Positions 1 to 8,073 are shown, counted from the first letter of the stretch. The stretch is DNA of 43,912 nt from Chloroflexota bacterium (GCA_005882045.1 VBHO01000147.1:1-43912); one strand, 5' to 3'. Notes: a model not told the origin generated them from the sequence alone. Numbers and translations are program-made.

Positions 1-190
1 CGGCCATCTCGACGCCGATGGTGCCGAAGACGATCCGGCCGATCCAGCGCTTGGCCTCCATCACGCTGCGCGGCTCGATCGCGATCATCTTCCAGATAAA
101 CGCGCAGACGAAGGCCAGGGCGCCGATGCTGCCGGTCAGTCCCTGCGCGTACCCGGTCCAGACCTCGATGACATGCTTCAGTTGGTCCAT
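1..190 (-). CDS. Small membrane protein, 5' part only (runs off window start)
   Basis: Sixty-three codons are visible before the window edge; the stop lies outside. The protein begins MDQLKHVIEVWTGYAQ, then has a hydrophobic segment at about residues 20-37 (containing ALAFVCAFIWKMIAI), a short basic loop (MEAKRWIGR) and the start of a second hydrophobic segment. The start ATG at 190 shares one base with the TGA stop of the upstream gene (TGATG), so translation is probably coupled. Two closely spaced membrane segments in a short protein are seen in holin-like and VirB2/TrbC-like proteins, but I see no diagnostic motif and do not assign a function. It is transcribed with the 190..549 gene from the promoter near 600. 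Confidence 0.6.
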   Translation of the reverse strand, partial: MDQLKHVIEVWTGYAQGLTGSIGALAFVCAFIWKMIAIEPRSVMEAKRWIGRIVFGTIGVEMA

Positions 191-549
191 CAGGGCTTTT
201 TTCCCAACTGCTCGTTGATGCGTGCCTCGACATACGACTCGATGGCGGCGGTGAGTCGCTGCAGGATGCCCCATTGCTCGACCATGAGGTTGCGGTCTTC
301 GCGGCCGAATTTTTGAAAGAGCTCGGGCGCCAGCCCTGGCCTAGCGGGGGATGGCGCCACCGCCGCCGGCGGTCGAAGCGGCGTCACCAGCGTCGGGATG
401 GCCGGCGGTTGGAAGCTGGGCAGTACTAGTGGCGGTGGACGAAAAGCGGTGCGATGCGGCTGGATGGCCAGGTGGATGCCAACGCCGGTAAAGGCGGCGA
501 GCAGGGTGACCTCGCCACCGATGAGGGCGAGCTTCCAGGATGGGCGCAT
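190..549 (-). CDS. Hypothetical single-pass membrane protein with proline-rich linker
   Basis: About 119 residues starting MRPSWKLALIGG. One membrane segment lies near residues 6-30, followed by a proline-rich stretch (about 35-75, PPPLVLPSFQPP, PLRPPAAVAPSPARP) and a helical, charged C-terminus (about 80-119). I chose the ATG at 549 because GAGGAG lies six bases upstream of it; an ATG 33 bases earlier has no such site. The stop overlaps the start of the next gene by one base. The layout, inside-anchor, extended linker and a short helical outer domain, suggests a structural or partner-binding role at the membrane, but no family was recognised. Confidence 0.6.
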   Translation of the reverse strand: MRPSWKLALIGGEVTLLAAFTGVGIHLAIQPHRTAFRPPPLVLPSFQPPAIPTLVTPLRPPAAVAPSPARPGLAPELFQKFGREDRNLMVEQWGILQRLTAAIESYVEARINEQLGKKP

Positions 550-590
550 GGAGGACTCCTCGAGAGGGTCGTCGGGCGGCAACGCTGCCC

Positions 591-619
591 ATCCTTACAC
601 AATTCCGTGTATTTGTCAA
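591..619 (-). promoter_or_regulatory. Promoter of the 190..549 / 1..190 operon with inverted repeat in spacer
   Basis: On the minus strand TTGACA (619..614) is followed after 17 bases by AAGGAT (596..591), a perfect -35 and a fair -10. The inverted repeat TACAC-N6-GTGTA occupies 596..611, within the spacer and touching the -10, which is a classic position for a repressor operator. No regulator gene is adjacent. The promoter would give a leader of about 35 bases before the SD-led ATG at 549. Confidence 0.6.
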
Positions 620-632
620 GACGAAATCCGGC

Positions 633-1574
633 TCAGCGGCGGCGGATCTCCTCCAGGGCCTGCCGGAGCCCGCCGAATTGGAACCGGTAGCCCGCGGCTT
701 TCGCCTTGTCCGCGACGGCTCTCCTACCATCGAGCAGCAACTGCGACTGCGTGCCGAGCGCCAGGCGAAGCAGCAGAGCCGGTGCGGGAAACCAGGTCGG
801 GCGATGCCAGACCCGGCCGATCTCTTTCGCCACCTCAACCTGCCGACGGATATCCGGGGCCACGGCATTGACGGCGCCGCTCAGCCGCTCATTCTCGAGC
901 CCGAACCGATAGAGCCCGATGATGTCGTCGACGTGGATCCAGGTGAACCACTGACGGCCGCTGCCCAGCGGACCGCCGACGAATAACCGAACGGGAAGGG
1001 TCAGGAGATTGAATGCCGGCGCGCCCCGACCAAAGACCATCGACGTTCGCATCCGAACGACGCGGAGACCAAGCGGTTCGGCCTTCAGGGCGGCGGTTTC
1101 CCACTGCTGGCTCATCCGCGCGAGGAAGGAATCGCCGGGTTCGCCGTCCTCGGTGATGATGTCGTCGCCGCGGTTGCCGTAGTAGTCGATACCGGAGGCG
1201 TTGAGGAGGACCGACGGCCGGCGATCAGTCGGCGTCGCTTCGATCGCCTGCACGATGGCGGACGTCGCAGCGAGGCGGCTGGAGAGGATTTGCGCCATGC
1301 GCTGCCGTGTCCATCGACCGCTCCCAACGTTTGCGCCGGCGAGATTGATGATGCCCTGCGCACCCGCGAGCTCGTCGACCCAGTCGCCGCTCGGGGTGCG
1401 GGCATCCCAGGTGACGTCGCGTAGGCCCCCATCCTGACCCTCTCCAGCAAGCGGGGGAGGGAAAGCGCGACGCTGGCCACGGGTGAGGATGACTACTTCG
1501 TGCCCGTCATTGACCAAGCTCGCCGAAAGCTGGCGGCCGATGTAGCCCGATCCACCCGGGATCAGGATCTTCAT
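633..1574 (-). CDS. TIGR01777-family NAD(P)-dependent epimerase/oxidoreductase (SDR39U1/YfcH-like)
   Basis: 313 residues, the usual length of this atypical short-chain dehydrogenase family. The N-terminus MKILIPGGSGYIGRQL carries the nucleotide-binding GxxGxxG motif; later motifs include IINLAGANVGSGRW, a tyrosine-containing SGIDYYG segment and FTWIHVDDIIGL, all typical of TIGR01777 proteins. Substrate is unknown for the family. Residues about 37-50 (AFPPPLAGEGQDGG) are encoded by a dispersed GC-rich repeat (1426..1461) and lie in the loop after the second beta strand, where related proteins have only a few residues. The start ATG at 1574 follows GATAGT by six bases with no SD, so the mRNA is probably leaderless. 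Confidence 0.85.
   Translation of the reverse strand: MKILIPGGSGYIGRQLSASLVNDGHEVVILTRGQRRAFPPPLAGEGQDGGLRDVTWDARTPSGDWVDELAGAQGIINLAGANVGSGRWTRQRMAQILSSRLAATSAIVQAIEATPTDRRPSVLLNASGIDYYGNRGDDIITEDGEPGDSFLARMSQQWETAALKAEPLGLRVVRMRTSMVFGRGAPAFNLLTLPVRLFVGGPLGSGRQWFTWIHVDDIIGLYRFGLENERLSGAVNAVAPDIRRQVEVAKEIGRVWHRPTWFPAPALLLRLALGTQSQLLLDGRRAVADKAKAAGYRFQFGGLRQALEEIRRR
1426..1461 (-). repeat. Dispersed GC-rich palindromic repeat, copy A (inside epimerase gene)
   Basis: The element reads, on the plus strand, CCCCCATCCTGACCCTCTCC, then AGCAAGCGGGGGAGGG: two arms of C/T-rich and G/A-rich sequence around a short AGCAAG centre. Copies B (11589), C (13330) and D (34219) share the same core. This copy is slightly degenerate (CTCTCC instead of CTCCCCC). 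It is read in frame by the epimerase gene as PPPLAGEGQDGG. Confidence 0.8.
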
Positions 1575-1580
1575 CTACTT

Positions 1581-1586
1581 ACTATC
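1581..1586 (-). promoter_or_regulatory. Putative leaderless -10 element of the epimerase gene
   Basis: GATAGT on the minus strand (1586..1581), then six bases, then the ATG at 1574. No Shine-Dalgarno sequence precedes the start. The same spacing recurs at seven other genes in this window. Confidence 0.5.
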
Positions 1587-1598
1587 GCAAGTTAAGCG

Positions 1599-3098
1599 TT
1601 ACGGGTTGAAGCTGCGGGTTCGCCGTTCGGCGCGAGACTGCGCGAGGCGTTGCATCGCCTGGGCGAGCACCGCAGCCCGGTCGTCCTTGCCGTGCTCGCT
1701 GGCAGCGACCCCGGTATCGACGGCGATCCGAACAATGTCGCCGTTCGGTGTTGCCGCGTAAGGGTGCTCCTCGAGCGCGGGTCGCAGGCGATCTGCCTGC
1801 CGCACTGCGACCGCCCGATCGGCTTCGGGAATCACCAGGCAGAATTGGCCGTCGCGAATCCGCGCGAGCGTGTTCACGCGCCGCGTCTTCGCCCGGATGA
1901 CCGCGACAAATTCACGCAGGATGCGACCGAGACCCGCCTCGCCGTATTTGCCGCGAAGCACCTCGAACGCCTCAATCTCGAAGGTCACGACGGCCAGGTC
2001 GTTGCTGTATCGCGACGCCCGGCTGATCTCCTTGTCGAGCAGGTCGCCCAGGTAGCGAGTGCTGTAGGCGCCCGACTGGAGGTCGAGGAGCGCGAGTTGC
2101 TCCGCCTGCATCAGCTTGCGGCCCATGACCAGGGCGTACAGCCCTTCGGCGACGAAGCTCTCCATCGCCGCCAGCGGTTCCTGGAGATCGTCGCGCGAGC
2201 GGTCGAAGCCCACCACGATCGCGCCGAAGGTCGCGCCGGCTTTCTGGTCCGGAATCGGCACGCCGACGACGCTCCCTACCTTAACCGTGTCGTCGGTGAG
2301 GTAGCGTGACCAGGCGCTCTTGGCAATGTCGGGCACGGTCACGGTGCGGTCGGCATGCTTGACCCATTCCGCGATGCCTTCCACCAGGCGGCGCTTCGCG
2401 GCCACCAGCTGATCGGGCGACGTCTGGTCGTAGGCCGAAGCCAGATCGGAACCGCTGTCGTCGATCATGAGCACCAGGGCGTAATCGGCGCGGGTGAGGT
2501 AGAGCACCGCGTCGACGACATGCTGGGTCAACATCTGCGCGTTCGACTCGGCGATCTCGGCCTGCAGGCGCCGCAGCGCATGACCGACGCGCTCCTTCGC
2601 TTGCATCTCAGCGAGCAGGTTCAGCCCCACCGAGACCAGTTCGCCGGCGCCGAGGAGGTTCTCGGCATCGTGTTCCTGGACAGCGTCGGCCGCCTGGATC
2701 AAGTCGTCGGGAAAGATCTTGAGACGGAAGGCGAGCTCAGCAAATTCTTCGACCGAGTTGGGAGCGAACCTCACGGCGGGACCGACGACGGCCCCCATCT
2801 GGACTTCCTTTTCATTGCGCACCGGGGCGATGAAATGTCCGACCCCGGACTTGCAGACACCGATGGTTTCCTCGCCACGCTTGAGGAAATCGGGATCGTT
2901 GTAGAGCGGGCACGCCTTGCGCTCCTGCAGTAGACGGCAGTAGCGCGGGTAGTCTTCCACCGCCGTCAGCGGATGCGCGTCGAGGTCGAAGACCTGCAGC
3001 TTGAGTCCGGTCGACGCCGCAAAGCGGTCCACCATCCGGGCGAATTCCGGACTGCTGACCAGCGCGCCAAGCTCCCCTTCTTGCGGTTCTACCTCCAT
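1599..3098 (-). CDS. Sensor protein: PocR ligand-binding domain, GAF domain, degenerate GGDEF
   Basis: About 499 residues from the ATG at 3098 (a TTG three bases upstream is an alternative). Residues about 8-120 resemble the PocR domain, with LVSSPEFARMVDRFAASTGL and Cys residues in YCRLLQERKACPLY and GVCKSGVGHF typical of that fold, which in known members may bind small hydrocarbon-type ligands. About 160-330 is a GAF-like domain. About 340-490 resembles a diguanylate cyclase fold (LLDLQSGAYSTRYL, RASRYSNDLAVVTFEIE) but the GGDEF signature is IRDGQF, so catalysis is very unlikely and it may act as a binding or dimerisation module. There is no membrane segment, so it is cytosolic. It is divergent from the ABC exporter at 3276. 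Confidence 0.75.
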   Translation of the reverse strand: MEVEPQEGELGALVSSPEFARMVDRFAASTGLKLQVFDLDAHPLTAVEDYPRYCRLLQERKACPLYNDPDFLKRGEETIGVCKSGVGHFIAPVRNEKEVQMGAVVGPAVRFAPNSVEEFAELAFRLKIFPDDLIQAADAVQEHDAENLLGAGELVSVGLNLLAEMQAKERVGHALRRLQAEIAESNAQMLTQHVVDAVLYLTRADYALVLMIDDSGSDLASAYDQTSPDQLVAAKRRLVEGIAEWVKHADRTVTVPDIAKSAWSRYLTDDTVKVGSVVGVPIPDQKAGATFGAIVVGFDRSRDDLQEPLAAMESFVAEGLYALVMGRKLMQAEQLALLDLQSGAYSTRYLGDLLDKEISRASRYSNDLAVVTFEIEAFEVLRGKYGEAGLGRILREFVAVIRAKTRRVNTLARIRDGQFCLVIPEADRAVAVRQADRLRPALEEHPYAATPNGDIVRIAVDTGVAASEHGKDDRAAVLAQAMQRLAQSRAERRTRSFNP

Positions 3099-3114
3099 CA
3101 ATGCTGTCCGGCCT

Positions 3115-3138
3115 TTGAAGGCATGGCTCGACCTTCAA
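3115..3138. repeat. Inverted repeat TTGAAGG-N10-CCTTCAA upstream of the PocR gene
   Basis: Perfect 7-base arms (3115..3121 and 3132..3138), 17 bases upstream of the PocR gene's ATG and about 140 bases from the ABC gene. It could be an operator for the PocR gene or a hairpin in its leader. Confidence 0.4.
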
Positions 3139-3262
3139 GGCAACAACGCTGTAACGGCGGAAACCTGTCGCGACGCCGGCGTTCGCGGCTGAATTCGGGC
3201 TGTATTCGGGCGATCCCTCGCCCAGAGGCCCATTCTAGACCCTGTTTTTGGCGCTCCATCGG

Positions 3263-3268
3263 TACACT
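3263..3268 (+). promoter_or_regulatory. Putative leaderless -10 element of the ABC ATPase gene
   Basis: TACACT, seven bases before the GTG at 3276, with no Shine-Dalgarno site. This decides the GTG as the likely start, because translation of the longer open frame would require a start inside the divergent PocR gene. Confidence 0.5.
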
Positions 3269-3275
3269 TGGCACG

Positions 3276-4040
3276 GTGCTGTCCACCCGCCTCCTGACCA
3301 AGCGCTATGGCAGCCTCACGGCGGTGGAGGACCTCGACCTGGAGGTGGGCGCCGGGGAGCTGTTCGGCTTCCTCGGTCCCAATGGGGCCGGCAAGACCAC
3401 CACCATCAAGATGCTCGTCGGGCTGCTGCGGCCGACCAGCGGCAATGCCAAGGTGGCCGGTATCGACATCGCGGCCGAGCCGGAGAAGGCCAAGGCGCTG
3501 ATCGGCTACGTGCCCGACGCCGCCACCCTCTACGATAAGCTGAGCGCCCGAGAGTTCCTCGAATTCTCCGGCGATCTCTACCACGTCGAGCGGAAACTTC
3601 GCGATCGCCGGATCGCGGCGCTGCTCAAGCTGTTCGATCTCCAGGAGCGGGGCGATGACTTCCTGTCGGGCTATTCGCGCGGCATGCGGCAGAAGGTCTC
3701 GCTGGCGGCGGCGCTGTTGCACGACCCGCAGGTCCTCTTCCTCGATGAGCCGACCGTCGGCCTCGATCCCCAGAGCGCCCGCCAGATGAAAGACATCCTG
3801 CAGGACTTCTGCCGCGAAGGGAAGACGGTCTTCTTTTCCACCCACATCCTGGAAATCGCCGAGCGAATGTGCACCCGGCTGGCCATCATCAACCACGGCC
3901 GGCTGGTGGCGATGGGGAGCCTTCAAGACCTCCGGCACATGGTGGGACAGGACGGGCAGTCACTGGAGCAGATCTTCCTCGAACTGACCGGTAGCCGCGA
4001 GGACGACGTCAGCGCGGTGTTGCGTGGCCTCGAAAGCTAG
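3276..4040 (+). CDS. ABC transporter ATP-binding protein (exporter type)
   Basis: 254 residues from GTG. Clear ABC ATPase: Walker A GPNGAGKTT near residue 40, Q-loop region, signature SGYSRGMRQK, Walker B VLFLDEPTVGLD and the switch histidine in FFSTHILEIAE. The signature is SGYSRGMRQ rather than LSGGQ, common in drug/peptide/ABC-2 exporters. The protein energises export by the permease encoded by the overlapping gene 4024..5707 (17-base overlap), which however is frameshifted. Upstream in-frame sequence extends to 2973 but lies over the divergent PocR gene and is not protein-like, so it was excluded. Confidence 0.9.
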   Translation: MLSTRLLTKRYGSLTAVEDLDLEVGAGELFGFLGPNGAGKTTTIKMLVGLLRPTSGNAKVAGIDIAAEPEKAKALIGYVPDAATLYDKLSAREFLEFSGDLYHVERKLRDRRIAALLKLFDLQERGDDFLSGYSRGMRQKVSLAAALLHDPQVLFLDEPTVGLDPQSARQMKDILQDFCREGKTVFFSTHILEIAERMCTRLAIINHGRLVAMGSLQDLRHMVGQDGQSLEQIFLELTGSREDDVSAVLRGLES

Positions 4041-5707
4041 ACCCGGCGCGGGCGCGTTGGAAGGGCTCGCGCTTGGCCTGCTGCTCTGGCGCGTCCAGCT
4101 GCAGATGTTCATCAACCAGACCATTCGTAGCCGCAACGCTGGACGGATCGCGGGCACAATCGCGGGCGCCGCCGTGATCCTGCTCGCCTGGTCATGGGAG
4201 GGGTTCGTCACCTGGCTCGGCGTGGAGGCCTCACACCGGATGCAGGTGCACGTCGACTCCGTGCACCTGCTGAGCCTGGCATTTCTCGCCTACACCGGCG
4301 TCCTGGTCTTCAGCAGCCTGGTCTTCAGCCTTAACGCGCTGCTGCTCAATCCCGACCTGGAGCTGCTGCTCGCCGCGCCGCGATCGGTGGAAAGCGTGCT
4401 CGCCAGCCGGATGGTGGTACAGGTGCTCCGCCTCTTCCTACTGAGCCTGCTGTTCACCGCACCGGCTCTCCTGCTGCTTGGGGTCGTTAATCAAACCCCG
4501 CTGATCCCACTCGCCTTCGCGGTGCTCTTCCTTCTCTACCCGGTGTTCGTGGTCGTGATCATCTCGTTGATGAGCCTGCTGTTGGTTCGCATCATCCCGG
4601 TCGGCCGGGGCCGCGAGGTCCTCACGCTCTTTGGTGTCGCGCTCGCCATCGGCATCAACCTGGCCAACTTTCTCCTCAATCCCGCCCTGCGCGATCCCAG
4701 CTTCACCCGGCATCCCGGGGTGACGTCGGGCCAGCTCGGCGTGGCTCCCATCAGGCTGGGCAGGGCGCAGCGCGGCGGCCATCCTCAGAGGCGACTGGGT
4801 GACCGCCGGCCAGTGGCTGTTGCTGCTGCTGGCCGCCTCGGCCGCCACCTTCGCCGCGGGCAGCGTCCTGAACGGCCGGCTCTACATGGCGGGATGGATC
4901 CAGGCGGTCCCACCGCGACGGCGCCATGCGGCAGCGAGAGTCCGTCGGTCGAAGGGTGCGCTGCCACTGCTGAGTCCGGTACTGGCCGCGGTCGTGATCA
5001 AGGACTGGCGGATGCGCACCCGCGATCTGGCCCAGCTCGTCCGCTTCATCATGCCGGTTGTGTTCCTCTTCATCATCTTTGGTCTTCGTTTTCCTCGCGA
5101 GCTGGGCGCGGTGCGAAGCCTCGGCGGTGGGCCGCCCGCCGCCATGATCGGCCTGATCCCGGCGTGGATCCTGCTTTTTTCGCTGAGCATCTCGCTCGGC
5201 CTATCGGCGGTCAGCCTGGAGGGGAAAAGCATCTGGGTCTACGTGGCCTCGCCCAACAGCACCATGCGCTTCCTACAGGCGAAATGCTGGTCCACCGCCC
5301 TGCCGGTCGCGGCGCTGGTGGCGTTGGCGGCGCTCGCCGCAGAAATCATCATCCGGCCCGGATGGCTGTGGGCGGTAACCGCGGTCGTGCTGGCCGTCGC
5401 CGAGGCGATCGCGGTAACGACCCTGATGGTCGGGATCGGCGCCGTGTTTGCCCGCTTCGACTGGACCGACGCGCGGCGGATGATGCACCCGGTCGGCGTT
5501 TTCATCGGCATGGGGTTGTTCTCCATCATCAGCATCGCCAGCGCCCTGCTGCTGGTGATTTCGATGGCGCTGGCCGCGGTGACGCGCTTCCCGCTCTTCA
5601 CCACCTGGCTGGCCGCGATGACCATCGCGGTAGGGGGCGCGATCGCGGTCGCGGCGCTGGGCATCCTCTTCGGCAACCAGCACTTGCGCGGGTTAGAGGT
5701 CGGCTGA
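4024..5707 (+). pseudogene. ABC-2-like exporter permease, interrupted by a frameshift near 4725-4742
   Basis: The GTG at 4024 opens a hydrophobic protein of several membrane helices (for example LFLLSLLFTAPALLLLGVV, VFVVVIISLMSLLLVRIIP) that is convincing up to about 4738. The same protein then continues in the +1 frame from about 4739, beginning AWLPSGWAGRSAAAILRGDW and running through further helices to the TGA at 5707. A stop (TGA, 4721) in the second frame and loss of hydrophobic pattern in the first place the break between 4721 and 4742; one extra base or two missing bases would restore a permease of about 560 residues. It either reflects sequence error or a recently broken transporter; the intact partner ATPase argues for error or very recent loss. 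The 3' end overlaps the convergent thymidine kinase gene by 15 bases. Confidence 0.8.
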
Positions 5708-6859
5708 CTCCTCGGCGACCCGGACGGGCTCCGGCTCCGATCGTAGCGGCGTCCCGATGCGGTGATGATGCCGGCAGCGAGCCTGGTAGGTAGCGGCTCC
5801 GCCGATCACGACCAGCGGACCATCTGCCGGCGCCGCGACGCCGTCCAGCAGCCGTTGCGTGCGACTCGCCTGGTGCGATCCGCAGCCGGGATATTGGCAC
5901 GAGGCCTGCAGCTTGGTGAGCCGGTCGGCGTAGGCGGCGAGCAGCGGCATCGGGCCGAAGGGACGGGCGAGGAAGTCAAGGTCGAGCCCAGCCACGATCA
6001 CATGCCGGCCGCGGTTGGCTAGCTCCTCTGCAAGTTCCACGATCTCGTGCCCGAAGAATTGCGCCTCGTCGATGCCGATCACCTTCGTCTCGTCGTGCAC
6101 CTGCGCCGCCAGCGCCGCCACGTCGGGCACCGCAATCGCCGGGAAGCGGACCTCTCGATGGGAGGCCACCGCCGCGATCGCGTAGCGGTCGTCGAGCGCG
6201 GGCTTGAACGCCTGGATGGAGGACCCGGCGTAGCGAGCCTGGTCGAGCCGGCGGATCAACTCCTGCGTCTTACCGCTGAACATGCAGCCGCTGATCAGGT
6301 CCAGGCTACCCGACGGCTCATCGAACCAGACTTCCTGGAAGGTCTGCGTCCGCGGCTCCGCGCTGTGGTGGCGGCGGCAGACCGGGAGAAAGCGTTCGGG
6401 TGTGCCGTTGACGGCAATGAAACGCTGAGTCCGACTGGCCAGGTTGCGGCAACCCGGCTGCGCGCAGACCCCGTCGTCGAGCTTGAGAGCCACATCGGCG
6501 GCGCACATCAACTCGGGCATCGGGCCAGCGGGTCGCCCGGTGTAGTCGAGCTCCCAGCCGGCGACCACGACATCGACCCGGTGGACGGTGGCCAGGTCGT
6601 TCAGGACCTCGACCAGGCGGTCGTCGTAGAGCTGCGCGTCGTCGACCGTCACCAGCTCGGTGGCCGGGTCGAGCTGATCAAGCAACTGATTGGCATCGGA
6701 TGGGGCAGCGAGCCGCTGCATCCGGCGCCCCTGGCGCTGGGCGCGCTCGGCCTCAGCCTCGAGCTTCTTGGTCTTGCCCGAGTGCGTCGGGCCGCAATAG
6801 ACCGTCAGGCTGCCGAGCCGCTGGTGCTCGCGATCCTCGCGATACCGCTCGTTGATCAT
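5693..6859 (-). CDS. Fused tandem thymidine kinase (two TK1-type domains)
   Basis: 388 residues from the ATG at 6859, four bases after the upstream stop and preceded by GGAG and GAGG. Two type-II thymidine kinase domains follow each other. The C-terminal one (about 184-370) is complete: Walker A GCMFSGKT (191-198), FKPALDDRY (218-226), catalytic IDEAQFF (263-269, Glu265), zinc ligands C321, C326, C362 and H365. The N-terminal one (about 16-168) has Walker A GPTHSGKT (23-30) but VDDAQLY instead of [I/V]DEAQFF, and no FKP..D.RY loop; it retains C132, C137, C161 and nearby His. I infer one active salvage kinase (thymidine to dTMP) fused to a probably inactive or regulatory copy. Normal TKs are about 190-200 residues and single-domain. 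Confidence 0.85.
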   Translation of the reverse strand: MINERYREDREHQRLGSLTVYCGPTHSGKTKKLEAEAERAQRQGRRMQRLAAPSDANQLLDQLDPATELVTVDDAQLYDDRLVEVLNDLATVHRVDVVVAGWELDYTGRPAGPMPELMCAADVALKLDDGVCAQPGCRNLASRTQRFIAVNGTPERFLPVCRRHHSAEPRTQTFQEVWFDEPSGSLDLISGCMFSGKTQELIRRLDQARYAGSSIQAFKPALDDRYAIAAVASHREVRFPAIAVPDVAALAAQVHDETKVIGIDEAQFFGHEIVELAEELANRGRHVIVAGLDLDFLARPFGPMPLLAAYADRLTKLQASCQYPGCGSHQASRTQRLLDGVAAPADGPLVVIGGAATYQARCRHHHRIGTPLRSEPEPVRVAEESADL

Positions 6860-6863
6860 GGCC

Positions 6864-8051
6864 TCAACTCCGGCGAAACTCGACCTTGGCCTGCTCCACC
6901 AGCGCCTGGTCGGCAAGGAGATCCGCACCCGTCATCGCCAGGGCTTTCGCCGCGTCCACCATCGCCTGGTAGCCGCGCAACGAGCCCGCGGCTTCAAGAA
7001 AGGCCTGCGAGTGACCCGGCACCTCGGCCGGCGCGATACCAATCGTTGGATGGAGGGCGGGGACAACGTGGCTGACGTTGCCCATGTCCGTTGACCCAGC
7101 ACCCTCCCAGGGCACGCCCACGACGGGGTCGACTCCGAGCCGGCGCAGGTTCCCCTCGAAGAGTTTGGCCAGCACGCCATTGTTGCGAAGGTCCGCGTAT
7201 GGATCCTCGTCGAAGCTGAGTCGCACTTCGCAGCCGGTCGCGAGCGCGGCAGCCTGGAAAATGTTCTTGACCTTCTGCACCAACTCAAGCATGTAGGCCT
7301 CGTCGCGCGCCCGGACCAGAAATTCGCCGCTGGTTCGCTCCGGGATGATATTGGGCGCCGTGCCGCCCTCCTTAAGAAAGCCATGCAGCCGAGCGCCTTC
7401 CTTCACCTGCTGGCGCAGCAGGCTGATGCCGTTGTAGGCGAGGACGAAGGCATCGAGCGCATTGATCCCTTTCTCGGGGTCGCCCGAGGCATGCGCCGCG
7501 CGGCCGATGAACTCGAAGTGCATGTGGGTGACCGCCAGCGCCCAGTGGAGCACCTGCGTGCGCGTGTCGGGATGGAACATCATCGCGGCGTCGACTTCCT
7601 GGAAGATGCCGGCGCGGATGAGGCGGATCTTCCCTCCCCCACCTTCTTCGGCCGGGGTGCCGATGACGAGAACCCGTCCCGGCAACCGGTCGAGCGCATC
7701 GGCCAGCGCGATCCCGGCCCCGGCGGACGCGGTCGCGATCAGGTTGTGGCCGCAACCGTGACCCAGACCGCGGAGCGCGTCGTACTCGGACAGGAACGCG
7801 ATCGTCGGGCCATTTCCCTTCCGCCGACTGGCGACGAAGGCGGTCGGAGTGTTGGCAACCCCGAGCTCGACGCTAAACCCATGTTTCTTGAGCAGCTCCG
7901 CCAGCCACGCCACGGCCTTGTGCTCCTGGTAGGCGATCTCCGGATGGGCGTGAATGTCACGCCCGATCCGCTCCAACTCCGGCCGAAGGGCGTCGATCCG
8001 GGTGCTGATCTCATCCTTCAGCTGGCTGATCGGCGCCTGGGCTACTGACAC
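6864..8051 (-). CDS. M20-family amidohydrolase (PM20D2/AbgB-like)
   Basis: About 395 residues from the GTG at 8051 (MSVAQAPISQLKDEI...). It is a zinc/manganese-dependent amidase or dipeptidase: metal-site motifs GHGCGHNLIATASA and GTPAEEGGGGK, the dimerisation insert around GRAAHASGDPEKGINALDA, and GAGSTDMGNVSHVVP near the C-terminus are characteristic of the AbgB / PM20D2 branch, which cleaves p-aminobenzoyl-glutamate or beta-alanyl-type dipeptides. Exact substrate cannot be read from sequence. The longer open frame upstream is antisense to the divergent 8074 gene and not protein-like. The tandem thymidine kinase follows after four bases, so they are one operon. Confidence 0.85.
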   Translation of the reverse strand: MSVAQAPISQLKDEISTRIDALRPELERIGRDIHAHPEIAYQEHKAVAWLAELLKKHGFSVELGVANTPTAFVASRRKGNGPTIAFLSEYDALRGLGHGCGHNLIATASAGAGIALADALDRLPGRVLVIGTPAEEGGGGKIRLIRAGIFQEVDAAMMFHPDTRTQVLHWALAVTHMHFEFIGRAAHASGDPEKGINALDAFVLAYNGISLLRQQVKEGARLHGFLKEGGTAPNIIPERTSGEFLVRARDEAYMLELVQKVKNIFQAAALATGCEVRLSFDEDPYADLRNNGVLAKLFEGNLRRLGVDPVVGVPWEGAGSTDMGNVSHVVPALHPTIGIAPAEVPGHSQAFLEAAGSLRGYQAMVDAAKALAMTGADLLADQALVEQAKVEFRRS

Positions 8052-8057
8052 GCTGGC

Positions 8058-8070
8058 CAATAATTGTATG
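8058..8070. promoter_or_regulatory. Shared AT-rich divergent promoter between the M20 and coiled-coil genes
   Basis: The start codons of two divergent genes (GTG at 8051, ATG at 8074) are only 22 bases apart. The interval holds a near-palindromic AT-rich block (CAATAATTGTA). On the minus strand TACAAT is a good -10 candidate; on the plus strand TAATTG lies seven bases before ATG 8074. Both genes would be leaderless or nearly so, and polymerases would compete for one site. Confidence 0.4.
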
Positions 8071-8073
8071 GCG

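Noticed and set aside
7621-7660. C-rich stretch in the M20 gene resembling the dispersed repeat
   Set aside because: It encodes the conserved PAEEGGGGK metal-site segment of the family; the repeat's palindromic partner is absent.
7954-8067. Upstream in-frame extension of the 8074 gene
   Set aside because: It lies antisense to the M20 gene, and the AT-rich promoter block sits between it and the chosen start.
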